Shown here piece by piece: positions 17,368 through 25,620 of a stretch of 64,000 bases of DNA; within the stretch, counting starts at the first letter, position 1; the number at the start of each line of letters is the position of its first letter. A program made the translations under genes and the position numbers. The notes beneath the pieces are model-generated. The model worked only from the letters and a program-made list of their open reading frames with translations. It did not search any database and was not told the DNA's origin. The stretch comes from Roseateles sp. YR242. GTDB taxonomy: Bacteria > Pseudomonadota > Gammaproteobacteria > Burkholderiales > Burkholderiaceae_C. Location of the stretch: contig NZ_FOAV01000005.1 in the NCBI RefSeq assembly GCF_900109745.1, positions 1-64,000 of the forward strand. The letters are read 5' to 3'.

Positions 17368-17634
17368 TTTGATTCACAGGTAGGTTGCTCGATGGCGCCA
17401 CATGGCGGCGCTCTCGAAAACACCGTGAAACTGCCGGAAATACTCGCAATCCGATGTTTTGCAATCTGGATTTAATAAAATCCCTATCGATAGATTTCCA
17501 GCAGGTTCGGCGTTTTCTGCAGAAAATTTTAGGGAGCAGAGAACCGAAAATGGATAGCGTCGGCTTGCGGCGAACCTGCTGCATTTACTTATATATTGCT
17601 AAGTAATAGTCCTTTCTTGCTAGTCGCGCACCAT
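17368..17634. promoter_or_regulatory. AT-rich upstream region of the Ig-like gene with inverted repeats
   Basis: This 267-bp spacer is clearly more AT-rich than its surroundings. It contains a perfect 11-bp inverted repeat (17499-17509 cagcaggttcg and 17571-17581 cgaacctgctg), separated by 61 bp, and a 7-bp one (17585-17591 and 17600-17606, ttactta/taagtaa). It must contain the promoter of the Ig-like gene and the 3' end of the Cys-rich protein's transcript. AT-rich promoters of surface proteins are often silenced by H-NS-type proteins; that is inference. Confidence 0.5.
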
Positions 17635-18000
17635 TCAATGGCCGCCGGGGAGCGAATGCCGCTCGCCAGCATGGACGGCGCACGCGCGTTCGCACTCTCG
17701 GCAGGCCGCCGCGCAACGCTGGCAATGGGCATGCTGATGCTGTTCACACTCCTGCGCGCAGACACGGCAGATGTGTTCACACAGGGCGCAGAAATCACCG
17801 TGGTGTGCGGAGCCCCGAGCCAGTACGCCAATGGTGGTTTCACAGATGGCCGCGCAATCCAGGCTGAGCAAGGCGCAGGCCTCCAGGGTTCTGTCGCCTG
17901 ACCGAATGCTGGCATTGGCGCATTCCTGACTGTGCTGCAGCGCGGCGAGGCAGGCTGCAAGGCAGGCGGACACGTCGTCGATGGGCATGGCGGTGTTCAT
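17635..18000 (-). CDS. Cys-rich four-helix-bundle copper-storage-like protein (Csp3/DUF326)
   Basis: This 121-residue protein has 16 cysteines, most spaced C-x3-C or C-x2-C along helices (SACLAAC, CALCEHICRVCAQEC, CQRCAAACRECERAC), and a His-rich loop (EHQHAHC-like). This matches the cytosolic copper-storage protein family Csp3/DUF326, in which Cys-lined four-helix bundles bind many Cu(I) ions. No signal peptide is seen, consistent with the cytosolic branch. AAGGAT precedes the ATG at 18000. It lies between the Ig-like gene and the outer-membrane factor gene, breaking the secretion cluster; a link to secretion is not evident. A 22-bp palindrome sits just upstream. Confidence 0.85.
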   Translation of the reverse strand: MNTAMPIDDVSACLAACLAALQHSQECANASIRSGDRTLEACALLSLDCAAICETTIGVLARGSAHHGDFCALCEHICRVCAQECEQHQHAHCQRCAAACRECERACAVHAGERHSLPGGH

Positions 18001-18020
18001 AAGTCATCCTTGTTGAGCGA

Positions 18021-18042
18021 GGTTGTCACGCTTGTGGCAACC
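18021..18042. promoter_or_regulatory. Palindromic operator candidate upstream of the Csp3-like gene
   Basis: GGTTGTCAC-gctt-GTGGCAACC has 9-bp arms with one mismatch around a 4-nt centre. It lies 21 bp upstream of the Cys-rich protein's ATG on the minus strand, inside the divergent promoter region shared with the outer-membrane factor gene. It could be a metal-responsive operator or a 5'-UTR hairpin. The binding factor is unknown. Confidence 0.5.
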
Positions 18043-18210
18043 CCCGTACCTCCTGGCTGCATAGGCCGCCGCCGTCGTCACCCACCTATTTTTGCTAGCC
18101 ATTTCAGACAACACCTCTCAAGGCTGTATTCGACCGTCTTTTAACTAGCTCATCAATGCTATTGTGAGAGCATCAAACGCCGCTCGAAACTCTGGTCAGA
18201 ACAACGACCC

Positions 18211-19617
18211 ATGGAGTTTCCTGTGGAAACACCTCTTAGTTTTCAGCCCGATGATCGGTCGGCCGCATACTCGGCACCTATCCCCGTCCGAAGCCTCTGG
18301 CGGGCGGTTTTGACTGCAGGTGGACTGACGCTGATCCAGTTCGCTGCTTATGCCGCAGACGGCGGTCCGATGGCCCCCCCGCCCGTGCCTGTTCCTGCTG
18401 CCACGGCAGCGTCAGAGTCAGCAGCAGCAGTACCGGAAGCCTCGGCGCCTGCCGCTCACCTCCCCTGGGCCACGGCGATGGACGACTTCATCGCCACCGC
18501 CTTGGCGGAGGACCCTTCGATCGAGCGGGCCCGTTCCAACATCGCGGCCGCCGAAGAAGGCGTGACGGCAGCAAAGTGGCAGTTCGGCCCCACCCCGAGC
18601 CTCAGCCGGGAGCCATCGTCCAGCGGCTACGTCAACGTGCTGCGCATCCAGCAGCCGCTGTACACGGGTGGCGCACTGGAAGCCGGCCTGCGCTCCGCAC
18701 GCATGGTGGTGCAAGGCAGCCAGGAGGAACTCGCCTCCGCGCAGATGCAACTGCGGATCCGGCTGGTGACCAACTGGGCCGACTGGGTCAAATCACGCCA
18801 GCACGTGGCCAGCCTCCAAACCCTGGCGAATCAACATGAAGAGTTGCTGGCCATGATTCAACGGCGCACAGATGCCGGTGTCGGCACTGTGTCCGATGCC
18901 GCCCTGGCCACGTCCCGGCTGAGTGCTGTCCAGGCCGAGCTGGCGCAGGCCCGCCTCGAAGAGGCGCTACAGCGCCACCAACTCCAGCGCCTGGCCCGCC
19001 GGCCGGTCGAACCCCCACTGGCGCAGGCGCTGGACGGCACACTGCCGGACGCGCCGGAACTCGCCACCATCCTGGACCACATCCAGACCTCACCAGACAT
19101 GGCGATTGCACGCGCCAGCGTGGACATCGCCCGGGAAGACCTGAACAAGGCCAAGGCCAGCCTGCTGCCGACGATCAGCCTGCGCATGGAACGCCAGACC
19201 GGCGCGGTGCGGGACCAAAGCATCGGACTGGTCATGCAGGCCAGCTTCGGCGGCGGGCTCGCCAGCTTCTCTTCCGTGAACGCCGCGCGTCACCGCATCC
19301 TGGCGGCTGAGGCCGCCGTCTCGGCCACCGAGCAGGACCTGTTCAATCGCTACCAGCTCGAATACACGCGTTATGCCTCCGCCTGTGCTTCCGCGCGCAG
19401 TGCGGTGGCCACAGCCGAGGCCAGCGACGTGGTGCTGGCGTCCTATCGACGTCAGTTCGCCGCCGGCAAACGGGCCTGGCTGGACCTGCTGAACATGGTG
19501 CGCGAAAGCCATTCCGCACGGCAGTCGCAACACGACGCTGCCATCGAGCAGCGCGCCAGCCTTTACCGCCTGAACGTCCTGCTGCAGGCGACAGGCACCG
19601 AACTTCAAGCGCATTGA
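18211..19617 (+). CDS. TolC-family outer membrane factor of a type I secretion system
   Basis: This 468-residue protein has an N-terminal hydrophobic export segment (VLTAGGLTLIQFAAYAADG, ending near residue 50) followed by a long helical region with two repeated halves. Typical TolC/LapE-like features are IERARSNIAAAEEGVTAAKW, IQQPLYTGGALEAGL in the first half and a matching MQASFGGGLASFSSVNAA in the second. It forms the outer-membrane channel-tunnel through which substrate passes directly out of the cell. It is first of three plus-strand genes with the ABC exporter and HlyD-type adaptor, 70 bp apart, likely one operon. The Ig-like protein encoded on the other strand is the nearest candidate substrate. 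Confidence 0.9.
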   Translation: MEFPVETPLSFQPDDRSAAYSAPIPVRSLWRAVLTAGGLTLIQFAAYAADGGPMAPPPVPVPAATAASESAAAVPEASAPAAHLPWATAMDDFIATALAEDPSIERARSNIAAAEEGVTAAKWQFGPTPSLSREPSSSGYVNVLRIQQPLYTGGALEAGLRSARMVVQGSQEELASAQMQLRIRLVTNWADWVKSRQHVASLQTLANQHEELLAMIQRRTDAGVGTVSDAALATSRLSAVQAELAQARLEEALQRHQLQRLARRPVEPPLAQALDGTLPDAPELATILDHIQTSPDMAIARASVDIAREDLNKAKASLLPTISLRMERQTGAVRDQSIGLVMQASFGGGLASFSSVNAARHRILAAEAAVSATEQDLFNRYQLEYTRYASACASARSAVATAEASDVVLASYRRQFAAGKRAWLDLLNMVRESHSARQSQHDAAIEQRASLYRLNVLLQATGTELQAH

Positions 19618-19687
19618 ATTGCCAGGAGCGGCGTCGAGCGGATCCCCACCGACGCGCTCCGACCCTCTTGCCCAGAAAGGAATTCTC

Positions 19688-21961
19688 ATGTCCTGGTTTT
19701 CATCCTCCAGGCCTGCGTCCGGCTCTGACACCATCCAGGACACCGGCGCACTGGCCCACAGCTTTCATCAATGGATGCGACTCAAGGGGCGAGCCGTCCC
19801 GTCTGACCGTATCAAGCAGCAACTCCTCGAGCAGGCGCCGCGCAAGGAGACCGGCCTGCGCGCGGCCACCCACCTGGCCGAAGCGCTGGACCCTGACGCG
19901 CGTTTCGTCACCCTGGAAGGTCCCCAGCAAGCGGCTCTGCCCCTGCTCTGTCATCACGCGGAGGTGGGCTGGCTGGTCGTGACCGGCCGAACCGTCGAGG
20001 GCCTGTGGCGCTGCGTGGATGTGAATGGCAAGCGCCATGAGCTGGTGATGGACCACGAGCCGTGCCTCCACCTTATCGAGAACCATGGCGCCGCCAACGG
20101 TCACATCCGCAGCGCCCGGGCCCTCATGCTGCGGCAGATCCGTGGCAACTGGCCGCTGTTCATCGAAGCGGCCGGCCTGTCGCTGGTGCTGGCCTGTGTC
20201 GGCATCACCATCAGCTTCTACACGATGCAGGTGTATGACCGTGTCATCCCCAGCCAGGGCCACCAGACCCTGTGGGTGCTGACGATCGGCGTGAGCCTGG
20301 CGATTGCCGTGGAATGGCTGCTGAAGCTGGCCCGCGCGACCCTGCTGGAGCCCCGGCTCAAGACGCTGGACGTGGGCATCTCCAAGGCACTGCTGTCGCG
20401 TCTGCAGGCCGTGCGCATGGACCAGCGGCCCGGGTCGGTCGGCACGCTGGCCTCTCAGGTGCAGAGCTTTGAATCCATCCGCAGCATTCTCTCCACCTCC
20501 ACGCTCTTCCTGCTATTTGACCTGCCCATGGCCACACTCTTCGCGCTGGTCATCGCCGCTGTCGGCGGCCCCTGGATGGCCTTGCCAGCGCTGATCCTCT
20601 TTGGCATGACGCTGCTGGCAGGCGCCATGCGCGCCCGCCGCATTGCCAAGCTGAGTGCCGGCAACCTCACCGGCGCCAATGCCAAGACCGGCCTGCTGGT
20701 GGAGACGATTGAAGGCGCCGAGGCCATCAAGGGCATGGGGGCGGGCTGGCGCTTCGAGACCCGCTGGGCGGGGCTGTCCGAAGCCAATGCTGTCCAGAGC
20801 CTGGCGCTCAAGCATGAAACCGATGCCACCGGCTACCTCGCTGCCGGCCTGCAGCAGGTGAGCTATATCTCCCTGATCTGCATCGGCGCGGTCCTGGCCA
20901 TTGACGGGCACGTCACCCAAGGCGCCATCGTGGCCTGTTCCATCCTCTCCGGACGTGTGCTCTCGCCGCTGGCCTCCATTCCCGGCCTGCTGGTGCAGCT
21001 GGGCAATGCGGCCGCCTCGATGAAGGCCCTGGACGCGATCTTCCGGCTGGAAACGGACAACCATGACGTCTCTCGGCCCCTGGTTCCGGCGCGCGCCAAC
21101 GGCGACATCGTCTTCGAGGACGTGGAGTTCGCCTACCCGGGCCAGAAACAGCCCTTGAAGATCGGCCGGATGCAGGTGAAGCATGGGGAGAAGGTGGCCA
21201 TTCTGGGCACCATCGGCGCGGGCAAGTCCACCCTGCTCTCCCTGGCCAGTGGACTGGCCAAGCCCACCCAGGGCACCGTCTTCTATGACGGCATGGACAT
21301 GCAGCAGGTCCACGCCGGATGGCGCAGTGAACACATGGCCTACTGCCCGCAGCATGCCTGGCTGTTCTCCGGCACCTTGCGAGACAACCTGGCCTTCGGC
21401 CTCACGGATGTGAGCGACGAACAGATCGTCCAGGCGGCAGCAAAGACCGGCCTGTGGGGCATGATCGCCCAACATCCAATGGGCCTGGACCGCAAGCTCT
21501 CCGAAGGCGGCCGCGGGCTCTCCGGCGGACAGCGGCAGTTGGTGGCATTGACCCGGCTGCTGCTGGCCCAACGCAGCTACTGGCTGCTGGACGAACCCAC
21601 CTCCGGCATGGACGACGGCCTGGAACAGGCCACCGTGGCCCTGCTGAAGTCGCAACTGGCGGCTGACACCACGCTGGTGCTGGTGACCCATCGCATGTCG
21701 TTGCTGGCACTGGTGGACCGCATCGTCATCCTCAGCCCGCAAGGCATCCAGATGGACGGCCCGCGCGACCAGGTGCTGGCTCGCCTGCAGCAACAGGCTG
21801 GGCAGGGCTCGGGCAGACCTCAAGGGGCTGGCCTCGCCAAGGCTCAGCCGGGTGCCCCCGCAAGGACTGGCCCCGCCGGCACCGCCCCCATCCGGGTGAC
21901 AGTGCCGACTCCCCATCAGGCGCCGCGCACATCCGCTGCGGCCCCCACCACCCCGGCATGA
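19688..21961 (+). CDS. Type I secretion ABC exporter (LapB/HlyB type)
   Basis: This roughly 757-residue inner-membrane ATPase/permease has an N-terminal domain of about 150 residues resembling the catalytically inactive C39-like domains of HlyB/LapB exporters; no Cys-His protease dyad was recognised. A six-helix membrane domain (about 160-430) and a nucleotide-binding domain follow: Walker A GTIGAGKST, signature LSGGQRQ, Walker B YWLLDEPT and switch His in LVTHR. It energises export through the HlyD and TolC-like partners. A clear AAAGGAA lies before the ATG at 19688; an upstream in-frame start lacks it. The C-terminal 70 residues are Pro/Ala-rich and unlike the family. The stop overlaps an alternative ATGA start of the next gene. 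Confidence 0.92.
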   Translation: MSWFSSSRPASGSDTIQDTGALAHSFHQWMRLKGRAVPSDRIKQQLLEQAPRKETGLRAATHLAEALDPDARFVTLEGPQQAALPLLCHHAEVGWLVVTGRTVEGLWRCVDVNGKRHELVMDHEPCLHLIENHGAANGHIRSARALMLRQIRGNWPLFIEAAGLSLVLACVGITISFYTMQVYDRVIPSQGHQTLWVLTIGVSLAIAVEWLLKLARATLLEPRLKTLDVGISKALLSRLQAVRMDQRPGSVGTLASQVQSFESIRSILSTSTLFLLFDLPMATLFALVIAAVGGPWMALPALILFGMTLLAGAMRARRIAKLSAGNLTGANAKTGLLVETIEGAEAIKGMGAGWRFETRWAGLSEANAVQSLALKHETDATGYLAAGLQQVSYISLICIGAVLAIDGHVTQGAIVACSILSGRVLSPLASIPGLLVQLGNAAASMKALDAIFRLETDNHDVSRPLVPARANGDIVFEDVEFAYPGQKQPLKIGRMQVKHGEKVAILGTIGAGKSTLLSLASGLAKPTQGTVFYDGMDMQQVHAGWRSEHMAYCPQHAWLFSGTLRDNLAFGLTDVSDEQIVQAAAKTGLWGMIAQHPMGLDRKLSEGGRGLSGGQRQLVALTRLLLAQRSYWLLDEPTSGMDDGLEQATVALLKSQLAADTTLVLVTHRMSLLALVDRIVILSPQGIQMDGPRDQVLARLQQQAGQGSGRPQGAGLAKAQPGAPARTGPAGTAPIRVTVPTPHQAPRTSAAAPTTPA

Positions 21962-21981
21962 ACCCCCAGGAGGGACACATC

Positions 21982-23139
21982 ATGAAAGACTCCGCATTCT
22001 CCGGCCACAGCATCCGTGGCCTGCGCCTGACCGTCTTCGCCCTGGTCGCCGCTCTCGGCGCCGGCGTCTTCTGGGCCTCCCAGGCCGAAATTGATGAGGT
22101 GACTCGCACAACCGGAAAGGTCATGGCATCCTCCCGCACACAAGTCATACAAGCCGCAGATGGGGGGGTCGTGCAGCAGATTTTTGTGCAAGAAGGCAAT
22201 GCCGTTAAGCGCGGCGATCTACTCGTCCAACTGGATGACACCAAGTCCCAGGCCGCCCTGGCCGATTCTTCGCAGAAGGCAGCCGCCCTTCAGGCTTCTC
22301 TGGCACGGTTGCGCGCAGAGACCCTGGGCACGCCCTACCAGGGCGGCGGCGAGGGGAGCTTCGCCATCATCCAGCGTCGCCTGTATGAGCGACGTCGGAC
22401 CGCTCTGGATGAAGACGTGGCAGTGCTGAGCAAGTCCGCCCGACTGGCCAACGAAGAGGTCAAGCTCAATGAGCCGCTCTTCAAGAGCGGTGACATCAGT
22501 GCGGCTGAATTCCTGCGCCTGCAGCGCACGGCCAATGAGGCCAACGGCCAGGTGACGACCCGTCGCAACAAGTTCCTTCAGGACGCCCAGGCAGAGCTGG
22601 CCAAGACCGAGGAAGACCTTGCCAGCGTGCAGCAGGTCCTCGAAGACCGCCGCGGCGCCGTGGCGCACACCCAGTTGCGCGCCCCCCAGGACGGGGTGGT
22701 GAACCTCATCACGCTCACCACGGTGGGCGCCGTGCTGCGCCCGGGCGACGAAATCATGCAGCTGCTGCCCACCGGCGATGACCTCATCATCGAGTGCCGG
22801 CTCAAGGCGGCGGACATCGGCTTTGTTCGCCCTGGCATGCCAGCCAATATCAAGCTGGACGCTTTTGACTACAGTATTTTCGGCACGCTGCAAGGGGCAG
22901 TGACCTACATCAGCCCCGATGCTTTGACAGAACGAAGCCCTCAAGGGGTGGAAGTGCCGTACTACCGCACCCACATTCGCATCACTGCGAAACGGTTCAA
23001 GGGCGAGCAGGCCAACACCATCAAGATGCAGCCCGGCATGACGGCGACGGCCGAAATTATCACCGGACGTCACACAGTACTGGACTACTTGCTCAAACCG
23101 GTCAAGAAAACACTCTCTGAATCCATGGGTGAGCGTTGA
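21982..23139 (+). CDS. HlyD-family periplasmic adaptor of type I secretion
   Basis: This 385-residue protein has a single N-terminal membrane segment (LRLTVFALVAALGAGVFWAS), then a biotinyl-lipoyl-like half motif (VIQAADGGVVQQIFVQEG...GDLLVQLD). A long coiled-coil region (about 80-220), the second lipoyl half (LRAPQDGVVNLITLTTVG) and a C-terminal beta barrel follow (PGMTATAEIITGRHTVLDYLLKPV), all diagnostic of HlyD/LapC adaptors. It bridges the inner-membrane ABC exporter and the outer-membrane factor. GGAGG at about 9 nt spacing supports the ATG at 21982 rather than the ATGA overlap at 21958. It is the third gene of the exporter operon. Confidence 0.93.
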   Translation: MKDSAFSGHSIRGLRLTVFALVAALGAGVFWASQAEIDEVTRTTGKVMASSRTQVIQAADGGVVQQIFVQEGNAVKRGDLLVQLDDTKSQAALADSSQKAAALQASLARLRAETLGTPYQGGGEGSFAIIQRRLYERRRTALDEDVAVLSKSARLANEEVKLNEPLFKSGDISAAEFLRLQRTANEANGQVTTRRNKFLQDAQAELAKTEEDLASVQQVLEDRRGAVAHTQLRAPQDGVVNLITLTTVGAVLRPGDEIMQLLPTGDDLIIECRLKAADIGFVRPGMPANIKLDAFDYSIFGTLQGAVTYISPDALTERSPQGVEVPYYRTHIRITAKRFKGEQANTIKMQPGMTATAEIITGRHTVLDYLLKPVKKTLSESMGER

Positions 23140-23248
23140 ATGTTATGCACATTGGTGTCGTCTGCACCACTGACGAAAACTTGACATCGGTGGCCACGGC
23201 CACGCTCCATATGTTCACAATAACCTTGACCTGTCTACAGGGAACATC

Positions 23249-23917
23249 ATGACCATCTCCGTCACCATCATTGAAGACGACGCGAATGTCCTTCAGCGCC
23301 TGATTGACGTGGTGTCGGCCAGCAGTGCCTGCCAGATCGTGGGCATTGGTCGCAATCGCGGCGAGGCGGTCTCCGCCATCCTGGCCAACCGCGCGGACAT
23401 CTACCTGGTGGACCTCGGCCTGCCTGACGTGGACGGCATCGACCTCATCAAACTGATAGAGGAAAAGTGTGCCGACGCCCACAGCATCGTGGTGAGCACC
23501 TTCGGGGACTCCAAACACGTCATGCGCAGCTTGCGCGCGGGGGCCAGCGGCTATCTGCTGAAGGAAGAAATCCAACCCTCGCTGATCGAAAAGATCATTG
23601 CCACTCACAATGGCCATGCACCGCTGAGCCCGGCCGTGTCCCGGCTGGTGCTGGACAAGCTGGAAAGCCTGGAGACCGGCGTCAAACCCAAGGTCGACCG
23701 CACGCAGAAGCTCAAGGAGCTGGGCCTGGGGCAGCGCGAATGGAGCGTGCTCAATCTACTGATCGAGGGCCTGCCCATCGTGGACATTGGCAATCGACTG
23801 TCCATCTCGCGGTTCACCGTCAATCAGCACCTACGCTCCATCTACCGCAAGCTCAATGTCAATTCGCGGGCGATGGCCACCAGTGTGGCGCGCATGCACG
23901 GACTGGTGGACGATTGA
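23249..23917 (+). CDS. LuxR/NarL-family response regulator
   Basis: This 222-residue regulator has a receiver with acidic residues in TIIEDDANVL, phosphoacceptor Asp 55 in YLVDLGLPDVDG and a conserved Lys in YLLKEEI. A C-terminal LuxR-type helix-turn-helix (LGQREWSVLNLLIEGLPIVDIGNRLSISRFTVNQHLRSIYRKL) is recognisable, with slight departures from the usual LTxRE start. It lies 109 bp after the HlyD gene and ends in a strong terminator. The HisKA_3 kinase at 11127 is the only NarX-type kinase in the window and the natural partner candidate. A role in controlling the adhesin/type I secretion locus is inferred from position. Confidence 0.9.
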   Translation: MTISVTIIEDDANVLQRLIDVVSASSACQIVGIGRNRGEAVSAILANRADIYLVDLGLPDVDGIDLIKLIEEKCADAHSIVVSTFGDSKHVMRSLRAGASGYLLKEEIQPSLIEKIIATHNGHAPLSPAVSRLVLDKLESLETGVKPKVDRTQKLKELGLGQREWSVLNLLIEGLPIVDIGNRLSISRFTVNQHLRSIYRKLNVNSRAMATSVARMHGLVDD

Positions 23918-23929
23918 GCCACCAAAACC

Positions 23930-23966
23930 AAAGCCGCCGCCCGGGTGACCGGGCGGCGGCTTTTGC
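23930..23966 (+). terminator. Rho-independent terminator after the secretion/regulator genes
   Basis: A perfect 14-bp GC-rich stem (23931-23944 and 23949-23962) with a GTGA loop is followed by a T-run. It closes the plus-strand transcript ending with the LuxR-type regulator and lies before the convergent EAL gene. Confidence 0.93.
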
Positions 23967-24013
23967 TTGTTTGTGCCGCAATCTCGACGGGCTGGGGTTT
24001 CCGCCCTGCCCGT

Positions 24014-25273
24014 TCAGACCATTGCCGATAGTTGCTCACGGTAGTGCTGGAAGCACAGCCCACGCTGGTTCGCGTTCAGCAGGCCGTTTTCATCGCACCG
24101 GCGTTTGCGCCAGTGTGACATGTGGGCACGCACGGCCGCCACACTTTCGCGACCCCGGCCATGCAGAGCCGCAATATTCATCAGTGCCAGCCAGGCCACG
24201 AGAACGGGCCGAGGCAGGCTGTCCAGCGCGGCGGCCAAGTCGGTCGAGACTGTCACCTCATGCGGCGCGTGCAGGTCCTGGAGGCGGAGCAGGCGCAGCA
24301 TGGTGGCGGGGTCGCATTCGGCAAGCAGGGCCAGGGCTTGCGTGCTGGCGCCGCTTTTCGCCATCAGATAGAGGTCACCCATCAGCCGGGCGTCGCACCC
24401 CGGCAGGGCCAACACGCGATGCACCTGCGGCCGTGCCACCGCATAACCTTGAAACAGGTCGGCGCCCATGGCCTTCAACTGAGCCAGGTCCTCGGCGGAC
24501 TCGACCTTCTCCACGATGACCCGCAGGCCCGCCGCGTGCGCCATGGCGATCAACGAACGCAACTGATGGGTCGGCGTCACCAGAACGTCGATCTTCACGC
24601 TTTCCACATGCTCGGCCAGGATCCAGCGCGGGTCATCGGCCCGTTCTATATCATCCAGGGAAAAGCGGTAGCCCTGGGCGTGCAGCGCCTTCACCCGTTG
24701 GCATACGGCCGGGGTGGGCTGCAGTGTCTCCAGCAGCTCAATGACCCCCAGATCCGGTGTCAGAGCTTGTGCTGGCGGGCCCAGCAGGCAGGCTTCATCC
24801 ATGTTGACGTAGAGGCTGCCCACCGCGGGGGCGGCACTGTCAATGCGAGTGAGCCACTGGCCATCCAGCAACGCATTGCACAGCACATTGGCCGTCGCGT
24901 AGGCCCCCAGCAGCGGTGTGACACCGCCGTCCATGCTGTTCCAGCGGAACAGCAGCTCGGTACCCGCCACCTGACCCCATCGGTCCACGATAGGCTGGGT
25001 GGCAAACCGCAGATGGCTGCCGTTGTGCTCTGCGACCGGCGCCGGGCCTGCAGCCGCTCTGAGCGGTGGCGGCGCTGATAGCGCTTGTGGCGCATTGGCC
25101 GCTTGAGCATTCAGCGCTTGTGGCGCCGGTAGGTTCAGCGCTTGTGGCGCTGGTGGCTTCAGCGCTTGTGGCGCTGGTGCGACTGCAGGCATAGCAAGTG
25201 ATGCGGCGCAGGGAGATGAGGATGGTGCCGCGTGAAATGCGGCTGCATCGGCGTTGTTGGCCTCTTTCAACAT
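24014..25273 (-). CDS. YuxH-like EAL-domain protein with conserved catalytic residues
   Basis: This 419-residue protein has a Pro/Ala-rich N-terminus built from APQALxxP repeats (about 33-70), an EAL domain and a partial HDOD-like C-terminal region. The EAL catalytic positions are mostly kept: TELLFRW (EAL glutamate), YVNMDEA (Asn), IELLET (Glu), SLDDIE (Asp pair), VKIDV (Lys), VEKVES (Glu) and LFQGYAVARP. A c-di-GMP phosphodiesterase activity is therefore plausible, in contrast to its degenerate paralogue at 13177-14400. The last about 130 residues resemble YuxH's HDOD region in a shortened form. Convergent with the LuxR-type regulator. The ATG at 25273 lacks a clear Shine-Dalgarno sequence. 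Confidence 0.83.
   Translation of the reverse strand: MLKEANNADAAAFHAAPSSSPCAASLAMPAVAPAPQALKPPAPQALNLPAPQALNAQAANAPQALSAPPPLRAAAGPAPVAEHNGSHLRFATQPIVDRWGQVAGTELLFRWNSMDGGVTPLLGAYATANVLCNALLDGQWLTRIDSAAPAVGSLYVNMDEACLLGPPAQALTPDLGVIELLETLQPTPAVCQRVKALHAQGYRFSLDDIERADDPRWILAEHVESVKIDVLVTPTHQLRSLIAMAHAAGLRVIVEKVESAEDLAQLKAMGADLFQGYAVARPQVHRVLALPGCDARLMGDLYLMAKSGASTQALALLAECDPATMLRLLRLQDLHAPHEVTVSTDLAAALDSLPRPVLVAWLALMNIAALHGRGRESVAAVRAHMSHWRKRRCDENGLLNANQRGLCFQHYREQLSAMV
25080..25174 (-). repeat. In-frame tandem repeat in EAL protein N-terminus
   Basis: Four copies of AGCGCTTGTGGCGC begin at 25080, 25113, 25137 and 25161; the last three are exactly 24 bp apart. On the minus strand they encode the repeated eight-residue APQALxxP motif. 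This is a likely length-variable spacer ahead of the EAL domain. Confidence 0.85.
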
Positions 25274-25620
25274 GATGGTGCCCGTGGGCTGTGGTGTTGA
25301 TCACCATGCTAGGAAGCACCCCTTGTTTGAAGAATAGCCAAAGCTTGCTGGTCACGGCATTGCCTTAGCAATCCTATGCACATCAGTCGTGACGCCGGTC
25401 AACAAAGACTTGCTGAGACTACGACCAGTCCTTGGCACAAACTGAAACGCATTGCCAATGCATCGCTGGTGCCGATCGAACCATCCCTGCTGATTTGCCT
25501 ACTGGAGCGCAGGCTCACGCCTTGCCAGTTGCGTCGCATACTGGCCCCTGGGCGCCGCCGGCTTTGCAGAAGCAACCGGCCAAGCCGGGTGTACTCGATC
25601 AAGCACAAGGAGATATGAAC
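25274..25620. other. Intergenic region, 347 bp, no gene recognised
   Basis: This is the divergent spacer between the EAL gene and the OmpA-family gene. Short open frames cross it without family similarity. The final AAGGAG at about 25607 is the ribosome-binding site for the OmpA-family gene. Promoters must lie here but none was identified with confidence. Confidence 0.55.

Noticed and set aside
21958-21981. ATGA-overlap start of the HlyD-type gene
   Set aside because: A GGAGG sits at proper distance from the ATG at 21982; the overlapping ATG has none.
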